Shown piece by piece: positions 11,182 through 21,161 of a DNA stretch of 64,000 bases. Location of the stretch: NCBI GenBank assembly GCA_025093985.1, contig JACAAK010000009.1, positions 496,001 through 560,000 of the forward strand. Direction: 5' to 3'. This DNA is from Calvatia gigantea (taxonomy: Eukaryota > Basidiomycota > Agaricomycetes > Agaricales > Lycoperdaceae). Below the pieces are notes generated by a model. The model did no database searches. It saw only the letters and a program-made list of their open reading frames with translations, and was not told the DNA's origin. The first letter of the stretch is position 1. Every line of letters begins with the position of its first letter. The translations under genes were made by a program, and so were the position numbers.

Positions 11182-12980
11182 ATTCAGAGGTGCGTGTGTT
11201 GGCCGAATGGTTTATTTTTGGTTGTCGTGGTCGAGTGGTCGTCGAAGACGCATGCGCTGCGAAGCCTTGGGTTGTGGGCTACGGAAAAGACAGGAAACGA
11301 TCGAGCTAGCAGCGCGGAAACTGAAAAAGCCTTCGAAAAGGTGCTCGGACCGCACATAAAGCTATGATGATGAATTTGCCAGGTTGTTGCCCAGGGGCCA
11401 GCTGGTTGCCCGTTGTTCCGTCTTGAGCGAGGCGTTGATGGATGCCAATGCCGGTTGATGTCTGTGTGGAGCCGCCAGCAATACACCCAACAGTACTATT
11501 TTCGTCCAGTAATGTTGACTTGGACACTGGGATGCGTGGTTAGGAGAGAAAGAGTTTGGCCTTGGCTACCTTGGCGGCAACCCAACCCTTAATTAAGCCA
11601 CGGAGGTACCTCAATAGCAGCCAAGATACTCCGGAACCCTAAGTTTAATTTCATGGACAATGTTGCTCCCCGCGGATGCACAAATAGGTCACATCGGCCG
11701 CCATAAATTAAAATCTGAACCCGACAGCAGAGGATAGTAGGTTTCCAACTTTCAAACAGATTCTACCGTTCCGAGAACTAACTCTGTATTATTCTCGTTA
11801 AAGACCCTGGAACCTGGGGTGATAATAGCTTAAGACGGGTGGATCATGGGTCTCCCGTATCACTTTGCCACCTGACCGAATAAACGGGTTTTAGTCGCGG
11901 GAGTCGACTGGAATTTCGCACGAGGCGGTAGATGGGCAGTGGTCGAAACACGCACTACCAATGCTCGCTGTCATTTGAGGTTTGCCCAGCTCGGTGATGT
12001 GCTAAGTGAGGATTGGGTTAGAGGGGCACTCATCACAATCTCGTGGACGTCGCGCCGGAGCCGAATCGTGTGCTTAGCGAGCTAGCATCAATTAGTCGCT
12101 GATTTAGGTGTTTAGCAGTGGTTCTTTTATTGGAGCGCCTGGACCCATGGTAGCGGGTCACCGGTCACCGGCCAAGTCGGGCGTCCATACTATATGGAGG
12201 TCAGTGGGATTATCATCGGTTTTGTAATGGAACTGTGAGTGAGGCTGAAGCTCCAAGGTAAGGTACTCGGGAAAAACAGTGGAGTTTTTGGAAAAACGTC
12301 CGCAATCCTTGCACACCAAGACGTTCCTTGTTAAATTCGGTAAGTGCCACCTGTCGACCTAGGCCCATTCTATCAGTTCAAACGGCTTGAAGGACATCAA
12401 GGGGTCCAAGTCATTGGGCCCCAAGACCAACCAGGCAAAACTCTGTTTTCCTCCCACCAGATGAACCCCAGAGTTCGGGTGAAAGTGAACCCACGGCCTA
12501 ACTCTCTGCCACTCGTGGATCCGCCCCAGCGGATGAATTCTGTTCCCGAAGTCCGTTTTTACAACCACACTCGCACACCGTATCCTATAGACTGATAATG
12601 GGCACCATTGGTAGTCCCCATCTCACAACTCTGGTTTTGCTTTGTCCTTATGTCACTATCGCCAATCCCACTGGAAGGACGCGTTTGACCCCATGTATTG
12701 GAGATGTAGATTACCCCCCTTCGAGATCGATATTTTACGCTCATATGTGTCACCATGAAGGTTCGATGACCATAGTGTCGGGAATATGTACTTGTCCTCG
12801 GTTTTGCATCGTTTCTGGGTGACAACTGGGCTAAGTAATAAGAGTTGCCAGTCAAGTCAGCCATGGAGTGACAGGCTTATACATGATGCGCACAATGGCG
12901 CCTCCAATCTTGGAACTCCCCCAAGGCGTTCACTTTTGATTCTGGAATTAAGGAAAGGCTATGGTGGGACCACGATAGGT
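11182..12980. other. Gene-poor stretch
   Basis: About 1.8 kb with only short frames on both strands and no family motif. Frames at 12359-12864 (both strands) are open for 70-100 codons but show no exon chain or recognisable domain. I see no terminal repeats that would mark a transposon. Confidence 0.4.
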
Positions 12981-12985
12981 CAACG

Positions 12986-13208
12986 TTCCACAGAAAGGAC
13001 TATGGAAGAGCCTGGGCAAGTTCCGTGAAGGCCTTGCAGGTCGGAGAGAGGCATGGATCGCTGGAGCTCTGAGAAAGACAACCCAGACTATAGGGACCAA
13101 ACCCGAACTCGTCGAATTCGAAGTTGAAAAAATGCCCGAGATCATAGATACATTTGTCACTGATGATGGTACATCATTCCGTACCACTGGGCCAGGATCC
13201 GCAAGGTG
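12986..13208 (+). other. Coding-like fragment, unrecognised
   Basis: One frame is open for about 70 codons and reads like protein (EFEVEKMPEIIDTFVTDDGT, preceded by LGKFREGLAGRREAWIAGAL), ending at a stop at 13207-13209. An acceptor-like CCACAG precedes it at about 12985-12990. I found no upstream exon and no family. It ends 36 bases short of the UBP8 stop, so it may be the convergent tail of a lost or unrecognised gene. Confidence 0.2.
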
Positions 13209-13244
13209 AAGCTAGTAACTACTGTAGCGGGCAATAGTCAAAGG

Positions 13245-16050
13245 TTAAACAGTGGCCAAGAGCGCATCCTCAAGCTCTTTTTCCCTCTCTCTTTCCCTTT
13301 CAACCCGCGCTCGTTCCCTCTCTTGTTCCCTTTCCTTCTCCCGTTCCTTCTCTCTCTCCTTCTCCCGTTCTTTCTCAAGCTCTCTCTCTTTCTCGCGCAC
13401 GGCCTCGGTCTCTCGCATACGGATATACGATGGTACCATATTGGGTTTATAATGCAAATGACGCTTGACGTAGAATAGCATATATGCCGAGGATTGTAAA
13501 CATGCCGAGAGGCTTGCATGTGTCACCCTGTACGTCCTCAGTATCAGCGCGCGAATCGGGATAAAGGTATCAGACGAGAAAGGGTACAGAGAATATGGAA
13601 GCGGAGCCAACGCACTTATCGTCATCGAATTTGAACCATTCATCTTTGAATCTTGCATAATTGGTGTAGTGTCCATTGTCAATTTGGCCTTCGTGGTTGA
13701 TGACCGCAAATAGTTCGTATTCGAATAGTACATCGTCAGGCCCCGACTTGGGAATTGACCTGGCAGAGAGGTCACTTGTCAATGTCACCACCAAACCATT
13801 TGGTCGCGTGAACATCCGCGGAGTTAAAAATATAGGGAAATAAATAGAACCCGATAAGGAGAGAACAACGAAGCGGCCAAAAACACACCAGCGGGGCGAA
13901 ATAGTAAGCTGGCACATGGAACACAACTTACCCATTGCTTCCTCCCGCTTTGTGGCTATTACTGGCGTTTTCTTTTTCCATGTCCTTCATGAAGGAGGTT
14001 GTATATGGTGCCATATTTAGCGTAGCGGGAAATTTGATCTGAGTGTCTATCTTGCGTGCCGACGACCTATCTGCAGTCTTTTGCTCAAACCGCTGGAGTA
14101 TGCGCAAACACACCATAATGAACCGATATGAGTCAGACGGGCAGGTCAACATGACATGGAGCGCAGGAAGAGGATGGCTTGCCTTGAGTTGAAAGACCAA
14201 GGCTGGAGGCAGCCTTCGGATGCTCAGCCGTTTGCTGGCTTCCTGCCTCAGGAAGTTGGTCCGGATGGCGAAGCGAGTCGGAAGTCGCGAATCACAGATA
14301 TACGTATCAAACCAATAGTGAAGAACATCATAGGTGGGTAATAACATAGGAAGAAGACAGGGAGTGCGTAAGGAACAGGATAATGAGGGAAAACCGGTAC
14401 ACACACATGGGTTTTACCGCACTTGCCGCAGGAGTAATCTTTCACTCCTAGCTTCTCCGGTTGAGTGAATCTAAATATAAGGAGAGTATATGCGATGAGC
14501 GACTTCCAGGTCGTAAAAGAATAAAAAGAAATAAGAAGTGAAGCGGCAGGGATTTGTAGAGAAAAAGAAGGCAAATAGTGAGAAAAAGATGTCCCACCGG
14601 AGGGAAGAAGAATAAAAATAATCGTGGGGAGGGTTTGAAGAGTCTAAGAATGGAATAAATAAAGCAAAACATAAGACACCTACCTTTTCAAGCAAGCAGT
14701 GAGGGTACTCTCACCAGTGCCAACGTCACCGCCACTATTACCCGTACCATTCTTGGGAACGGTGCCTTGCGTACCGGAACGACCGTTACCGTTATTCTTG
14801 TAAATCTCTAAGCTCACATCCATCATCGGATCCACGGTGCTTGTGATGCTCCCGCATCGTTCGCATTTCACATCGCTCTGTAGTTGGCCCGAGAACGTGG
14901 AATGGATAATGCAGTTGCACGATACATTAGTGGAACCTCGGGACGTAGAGTGAATTTGGTTCAAGGCGGAGATGAAAAACTCGTGTGCATCCTGTTGAGC
15001 GTGGCCTGAAAGCTCGGCAGAAGCTTTCCAGGTTGTGGCAAGGAAATTAATAGGTCCATAGGGTGCGCTGTCATCGGAATAAACCTGTTTTCGAAGGAAT
15101 CAGCCTTTGAGGTGGGAATTGTAGTAACAGTAACACCGACTTCCTCGAACAGTTTGTCCATTTCGCAACAAGTGCAGGTATCAATTTTGCATTGCTTACG
15201 ATTGTGCTTGTCACTGAGGAAGTAATTCCGAACTAAAGGATTGTGTATCAAACATTGCAAAACAACGTTCATGAAGCATGTTTGACCAAGGTTTAGCAAT
15301 CCCCTTCGACCTGACGGTTGTAGTGCGCTTCAATGATTGGTCACTGGGATTCCTAAATCCGATGATACCGACCTTGACAAGGTATTGTCACACTGCCCTC
15401 GAGGGCCGAAGATTCCTGTTCACTAGGAACCCAAGGTGAAAAGGATTCCCTGAGCATCTGAGAAACTATAGACGCTTCTTAGGATGCATAAAGGGAGGAC
15501 GTTCGTAGACACACCTTGAAACCTCGTGCTTTTCTCTTCGGCATGGAGCACAGAAGTAGTATAGATATCGTCAAGTACTCCGTCATATACAAAGTCGTTG
15601 CATATTGCACAGAACAGGCAGCCGGATCTCACATCAAGACCTAGGTCAAGTATAATCCGTTGGGAATAGTTCACTATAATAGATACTTTAGACTCACAAA
15701 ACTTATGCTCTTCATTTTCTAAATGCTGTAAGGTGTGGCGATCAACCCAACACCCAATAAATGAGCAGCCCAGGCAACCGAATGGACGCGAAAGTATTGC
15801 ACCACACGTTATGCAGTTGGGAGCTGCTATCTATGTTGACACCATCATGAGGAAACGTAAAGTGGACAACGTGGAAATCCAAGCCAACCTTTCTGCGTTT
15901 CGCCGGGTGTCTGAGTGTACAGGACCGGCGTACATTCCAATTTATCATGGACATGTACTTTCGCATGAAGGTGTCTCTTGAGGAAGGGTCTCCCAACACA
16001 TCAGAAATATGGGAACATCCAGCGGACTCTATGTCTGTGTTGGCGTCCAT
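13245..16050 (-). CDS. UBP8: SAGA-type ubiquitin carboxyl-terminal hydrolase (Ubp8/USP22 family)
   Basis: Deubiquitinase that, as part of the SAGA deubiquitination module, removes ubiquitin from histone H2B. Start at 16050 is forced by stops upstream. Order of parts: N-terminal zinc-finger UBP domain (GCSHISDVLG; NCITCGAILSRPFGCLGC; HTLQHLENEEHKFC; GCLFCAICNDFVYD), the catalytic Cys box (LLNLGQTCFMNVVLQCL), AQQDAHEFF, two paired CxxC zinc ribbons (KCERCGS; YSCGKCGKTH), the segment RLPPALVFQLK then RFEQKTADRSS, and the His box (NHEGQIDNGHYTNYA; WFKFDDDK). About 11 exons; clear ones include 15830-15698, 15640-15515, 15465-15373, 14470-14407, 14242-14183 and 14092-13932. The exon border near 15140-15100 is unresolved. 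The intron at 14182-14093 uses a GC donor. After the normal end (LFYVKRHLHYKPN) there is an extra tail of about 60 residues made almost only of Glu, Arg and Lys. Confidence 0.92.
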
Positions 16051-16454
16051 AGTCCCCGATGATCACTACATTCCAGGAGTCAGTGTGCTGTTGCGGAAGG
16101 GATACCAGAACAATTTCATACCGTTGCAGTCTGCCCGACAGGTTACCTCGTGCTATCTTATCGGCCTTGAACGTAGATGGGTTCCGCTTTGTTGTCCAGT
16201 GTCAACCCCAACACAGTCAGCGCTCAAGAAGACAAGTCACAATGTAACGTCACTAAAAGTGTGATCGTGTCACAAATTTGTCACTCTGGCGGGCAGCTTT
16301 TTCAACAGACCAGCAGTCAGACGCTCCTCTCATCTGTTCAAAGCCCCGACCTTTTTTTAATTCAATATCCATTATTTCTCTTTTTGGCTGGCGTTATATA
16401 CCCAGAAAAAGGTAGACATTCAGATATTCCGAGCTGGTCTTCGGGCATTGCCAA

Positions 16455-17127
16455 ATGGGGCCTTGTATATTCTGTGATGTTTCTGCAGAAAAAGGTTTTG
16501 CCGTAGTTTACGAGGTATGCGGTCATGCCATGTTAAGGGTGTAAAATCAAAATGCTCACTTCCACTCCTGCAGGATAATGACTTTGTTGCATTTAAGGAC
16601 ATAGCCCCGGCCGCGCAACTTCATCTTCAAGTGGTTCCAAAGAAGCATATAGGTCTCCTATGCAGTTATTTTCAACTGATGCTATTGAACTGATGAATAT
16701 CCAGAGAGTGTTCGTTCTTTGAGCAAAAATGACGCCGAACTTGGTGAGCATCTTTAATTAGATAATGATTGCCAGCTTATCCAAAACTCTTCAGTGCGTT
16801 CTATGGGAGATATTGGAGACAAACTTTTGGACGATTACTGTATTGGGCCGAAAATGAGAAAGTACGTTCTTCCTCTTTCATTAGGTGTGCTGATGGGATG
16901 AAGACGATACTTCTAGGATGGGTTTTCACATTCCCCCCTTCATTTCCGTCAATCACTTGCACCTCCACGTTCAAGCTTTGCCATATTTTTCTCGCTTCAG
17001 GACAATTTACTATCCTATACGTAGAGCCCATGGGTCGAACCACAAGGGTCTAAGTTGGTTCGTTGGCGTTGATCAGGCTATTAGGATCCTTGAAAGTGGT
17101 CACTCGATAGGAATCCTATCATGTTGA
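16455..17127 (+). CDS. HIT-family nucleotide hydrolase (HINT3-like)
   Basis: Histidine-triad protein, expected to hydrolyse adenosine phosphoramidates or related nucleotides. Five exons fit in phase: 16455-16514, 16574-16652, 16705-16743, 16795-16861 and 16917-17127, giving about 151 residues, the normal size. It opens MGPCIFCDVSAEKGFAVVYE, with the C-x-x-C typical of the HINT3/aprataxin side of the family, continues DNDFVAFKDIAPAAQLHLQV and VPKKHI, and carries the histidine triad as NHLHLHVQA, where the catalytic histidine is the middle one of H-x-H-x-H. The long C-terminal part after the triad (FVGVDQAIRIL) is the usual final helix. It is head-to-head with UBP8; the two starts are about 400 bases apart. 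Confidence 0.9.
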
Positions 17128-17279
17128 ATCCGGCCGTACGTAGATATCACCTCGCGTTTCTGATTCTGGGTTGTTCAGGCCTTTTTACTAAAACTTATTT
17201 TAGTCTCTCGCCGCCAGAAGAAAACATTTCCACCCTACTGATCAGAGCCTTCTAATTATATCCACTCCAGTTCGAGCCG

Positions 17280-17710
17280 GTGCAATTGCCACGGGAAGGT
17301 GTGCCTCATACGTCAAGAACCCTGCGCTTAACCACTATTATGACACCCAAAATAATATACCTCGTTCGTTGGCTGAACGACCAGCGAAGTAGACTGGCCC
17401 CCTTAACTCTTGCTCTCAGTGATTTTATCAAAGTCATTAAGTCAATTCAAAGACCTTTTTCAACAGCTAACTCCGTGACTGGGACCCTTGCAGGCTTGTT
17501 GCAACCCGGTATATCCGTAGCCAGCCACAAGGATAAAAACGGGACAGCAGCCAGCAGCGGCCCTACTGGGGCTGGAGGATTTCAAAGGCCATTGGGACCG
17601 GAGATTTGGTACGAAATAATTCGTAATGCGTGCATTTTGAGAGACTGAGTATTTTTTGGCTTTTGCCGCTTTCGTCAACGATGTGAGCATTGATGACCTA
17701 TGGACTGGGT
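17280..17710 (+). CDS. Possible first exon of an F-box-like gene, broken or unresolved
   Basis: An ATG frame at 17280 (or the in-frame ATG at 17340, MTPKIIYLVRWLND) stays open for 122 codons and ends PLGPEIWYEIIRNACILRD, which resembles the start of the F-box domains common in Agaricomycetes (L-P-x-E-I-W-x-x-I). Immediately afterwards the text EYFLAFAAFVNDVSIDDLW continues in another frame and then stops. No body of an F-box/LRR protein follows on this strand, so this looks truncated. Confidence 0.3.
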
Positions 17711-17743
17711 CATAGGGCAGGATGTTCGGGAGGGAACCCATGA

Positions 17744-18749
17744 TCAACTTGCGGCTGAGGTATTAATATCACATTTAATTTTAAACTCGCTCCGTGAACC
17801 GTAATCGACATGGTGACCCAAGCGCTCATTCACCTTACCCGAACGTGTACTTCTCCCATGTGGAGTCCCACGTAGAGTTCCACAATCCCTTGTTTTAGGT
17901 TCCGCCACTCTTAGACATTGTTCACGAGATTGCATGTCTGCATCGGGATTGTAGGCACAAGCTGACGCAGACCCGAAACAAAAGCGGAGAATCCGTATTT
18001 TTTTTTAGCGGAAGTTGTGTATATGTTCCCAACATCGGCCGCAGGATGTCCATCCACTCACACAGGATCACAGCAGAAACGATGAACACCGATGGAATAA
18101 GCAAGGAGTCAGGATGTCAGTGATCCCCTTTACGGCATGTATTTTCTGATCCAGCAAAAAATAGGTCCTGGACGTTTGAACTCTAACCGCCCCCAAACCT
18201 CATTGAGATCTCTTGATCGCAACTCCGTCAGGAAACCTCCAAAATGGGCGGTGGCATGCCCCATTGCTTCATCATGCCATTCAAATCTCATGCACCAATC
18301 GTGACGCTTCACGAAGACGTCATCTTCCGGGTTTGCTCTGGAATTACGTGGACAATCCGTCGCCTTCGCAGTGCAACGATTCGCTTCCAGAAGCTCAAAT
18401 ATATCCTCAGGTGTTCATACTACTCAGTTTGGAGAGCTATAAATGTACTCATCGGCAAGTATAGACCGGTAAAATTCTCCGGAATTGTGCTCCAAAGCAC
18501 GAGAGGCACAATATCTTCAAGATTCTGTTGCACATAGTCTAGCAACTTTGGCAGCTTCTTAGGGCTTGCAGCATATGGCAAATCTACCAAGGGAAAGATC
18601 TGTGCCATATTGTTACACCACAGCAGTTCGTGAACGGCGGACTGCCTGCACGATAATTCATTCGTGCTTACAGCTGGACTTTGGTCTTCCCAAATTAATA
18701 CCAGTGTCGCAGATAGTTTCAAGTATTTAAGGGCCGCAATAGCACACAA
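17744..18749 (-). pseudogene. Decayed or unresolved gene, pieces in several frames
   Basis: Protein-like pieces follow one another on the minus strand but in different frames and with in-frame stops: LLDYVQQNLEDIVPLVLW with ENFTGLYLPMSTFIALQTE, then a TAG, then YEHLRIYLSFWKRIVALRRR in the same frame, then a frame change to HATAHFGGFLTELRSRDLNE and VWGRLEFKRPGP. I could not find GT-AG boundaries that remove all stops. The composition resembles hypothetical Agaricomycete proteins but I recognise no domain. Either a pseudogene or a gene with exons I failed to place. Confidence 0.35.
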
Positions 18750-18789
18750 TCTTTCAGTATCCTACAGTTGCATTCCAGGAATCTACAAG

Positions 18790-21161
18790 ATGATTCGCAT
18801 TTCTTCTTGTCTCTGCGCTCTCCTCCTTGCTAGCCTCGTTTCTGCTGCTCCAGCCGGAACATCAGCTCCCGCTCCCGCTAGTTCTGCCATTCCCCTGTCG
18901 AGCGTAGTTGCAGTTTCTTCTGCGTCTGCGGTTTCCTCTGCTGTCTCCGTCTCAGCAGCGAAGCCAACTTCGACCGTGAAGGCTACGCAAGTGACAACTG
19001 GCAGTGCACCTACATCCTCCCAGGCCAGCCGACCGGGCATCGATCTAGATCCAAATTTTCCCCTGTGGAACGAGAGTACCACAGAACAACCAGAGCCAAT
19101 CCGTGGTTCTCTCGGCGCAAAGTTTTTAGGCCCATTAAACGTCCCCATCGATAAGCAAAACCCGGATTTGCTCGCCGGCCCCACTACTGACCATGGAAGC
19201 GTGTAAGTCACACATTTCCCTCAGCAGTCGAACGCGAAGTAATCAGAGACATTAGCAAAAACGCTAAGTGGCCCTTTGCTTTGAGTCACAACCGGCTTCA
19301 AGAAGGCGGATGGGCCCGCCAAGAGAACGGTACGTCTTGAGTGCTTTCGGCATACTTATCTGACCCCTCCGCCTATAGTTGGTGTTATGCCGATTGCAAC
19401 ACGTGAGGTTCTTTTCCTTTATCCATATCTTTGACTCAATTTGTTCCAGAAATGGCCAGCGTTAATATGCGATTGGAACCTGGAGCCGTCCGGTAAGTCC
19501 GCTTTAAATCATGTAAGACCAGCGACTTACCTCATCGTCAGGGAGCTGCATTGGCATAAGACTGCAGAGGTATTCCATCCGTTCCGGCGCACCGATATCT
19601 ATTGACAAGGGTTTTTCACCCAAAGTGGGCGTACGTCCTCAAGGTAGGGATTCAACGACTTGAACCATCGTGATTCGACCTGACACGGAGTTCGTGTAAT
19701 AGGGCACCACACAGGTTACAGCCGTGGACCCAGACGGCAAGAATTACATGGCCAATGTTGTAAGTCGTGATCGAGTGAACGAGCGCAACTGTGCCCACGT
19801 GTATGAATACAGGGTCCTGGCGACTTATGGTACTTCCCACCGGGCATCCCCCACTCCTTGCAAGCGACGGGAGATAACCCAGATGGTTCTGAGTTCGTCT
19901 TGGTTCGTATAGTCACCCCAAACTGTTCTTCTGTTTTTTATTTCTTTATTAGGTCTTTGATACTGGTGACTTTAGCGAGGACTCGACTTTCCTTCTCACC
20001 GATTGGCTCGAACACATCCCGGCTGAAGGTTGGTTCATGACCTAGTGCGTGGATTAGACAACGCTTAATATATCTCACAGTGCTTGCGAAGAACTTCCAA
20101 GCGTACGTCGCTATCCATAAATTTAACGCACCTATTCTAAGCTCTCCAATAGGGATCTTTCTGCGTTCAAAAACGTTCCTGCAGAAGAACTATATATTTT
20201 CCCGGCCAGTGAGTCGGATGCCTCGAGATTATATGATAAGCTCTTACCCGTGTACAGACCTCCCCGAGGAAAACACCCCAGTGAAAAGTCCACAGGGACA
20301 AGTTGAAAATCCGTTCTCCTTCGCTTTTTCGAAAGTCAAGCCCACGAAACTTTCTGGCGGTTCTGTGAAAGTGGTGGACTCGTCAACTTTCAAAATTTCT
20401 AAGACAATTACGGCGGCCGAAGTCACCGTCGAGCCTGGAGCAATGCGGTAAGTCGAGACTTCCCAGCCGGTTCCCCGACCAATCACTCACATATGATGAC
20501 AGTGAGCTCCATGTGAGAAATACTCCTAAAAAGTCAAGTGTTCTATTTTAAACCTTGGTTTTCACAGTGGCACCCTACGCAAGATGAATGGAGTTTCTTC
20601 CTGTACGTCCTTCTCCTGTTCTTCCAGACACACCACGAAATAATATGACCCCCAACCCTCAGTGAGGGCACCGCCCGTGTAACTATTTTTGCCGCGCAAT
20701 CCAACGCTCGGACATTCGATTACCAGGCAGGCGATATTGGTGTGTGCTAAAGACTCCGTCGTCCACAAGTGCAACTAATGCCCCCACAGGGTATGTTCCT
20801 GCGTCGATGGGTAAGCTAAGGACGTTCAGTAACGGAGAAATACCCTTAACAATACTTCAGGTCATTACGTCGAGAATACCGGCAACACCACTTTGACATT
20901 CCTTGAGATCTTCAGAGACGGTACGCAATTATACGGTGGTGGGTGGGGAATTTCTAATGGAGTGTTTCACAGAAAAATTCCAGGACATCAGTTTGAACCA
21001 GGTACGCGGTAATTTACTCACATTGGTGCATGACATTGACGCCATCACTACAGTGGCTTGCCCTTACACCCCCTGAACTGGTCAAAGCACACCTTGGCTT
21101 CTCAGACGATACCATCGCTAAGCTGACGAAGAAGAAGCAGACCGTTATAGGCCCTGCTTGA
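18790..21161 (+). CDS. Secreted bicupin oxalate decarboxylase
   Basis: Manganese bicupin converting oxalate to formate and CO2, common in wood- and litter-associated fungi. It starts with a signal peptide (MIRISSCLCALLLASLVSAA) and a Ser/Ala/Thr/Pro-rich linker, then RGSLGAKFLGPLN. Cupin 1: ELHWHKTAEWAYVLK and GDLWYFPPGIPHS supply the His/His/Glu/His ligands; the lid segment reads GDFSEDSTFLLTDW, close to the SENST lid of bacterial decarboxylases and keeping the key Glu. Cupin 2: ELHWHPTQDEWSFFL and GYVPASMGHYVENTG. It ends LTKKKQTVIGPA. About 19 exons joined by introns of about 50-60 bases; exon 19626-19643 is 18 bases and exon 20503-20512 only 10 bases. All ligand residues are present, so it looks functional. 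A TATA-like TATTTAAG lies about 65 bases upstream of the ATG. Confidence 0.93.
20503..20512 (+). other. 10-base microexon inside the oxalate decarboxylase
   Basis: Between introns ending AG at 20502 and beginning GTGAGA at 20513. It completes the split Arg codon and encodes Glu-Leu-His, the first half of the second cupin's H-x-H metal motif; the second His comes from the next exon at 20568. Including it restores R-E-L-H-W-H in frame; skipping it would break frame. Confidence 0.8.

Noticed and set aside
13252..13452. Plus-strand frame rich in Ser/Phe/Leu/Arg
   Set aside because: It is the antisense of the Glu/Arg/Lys repeat at the end of UBP8; openness is due to CT-rich simple sequence.
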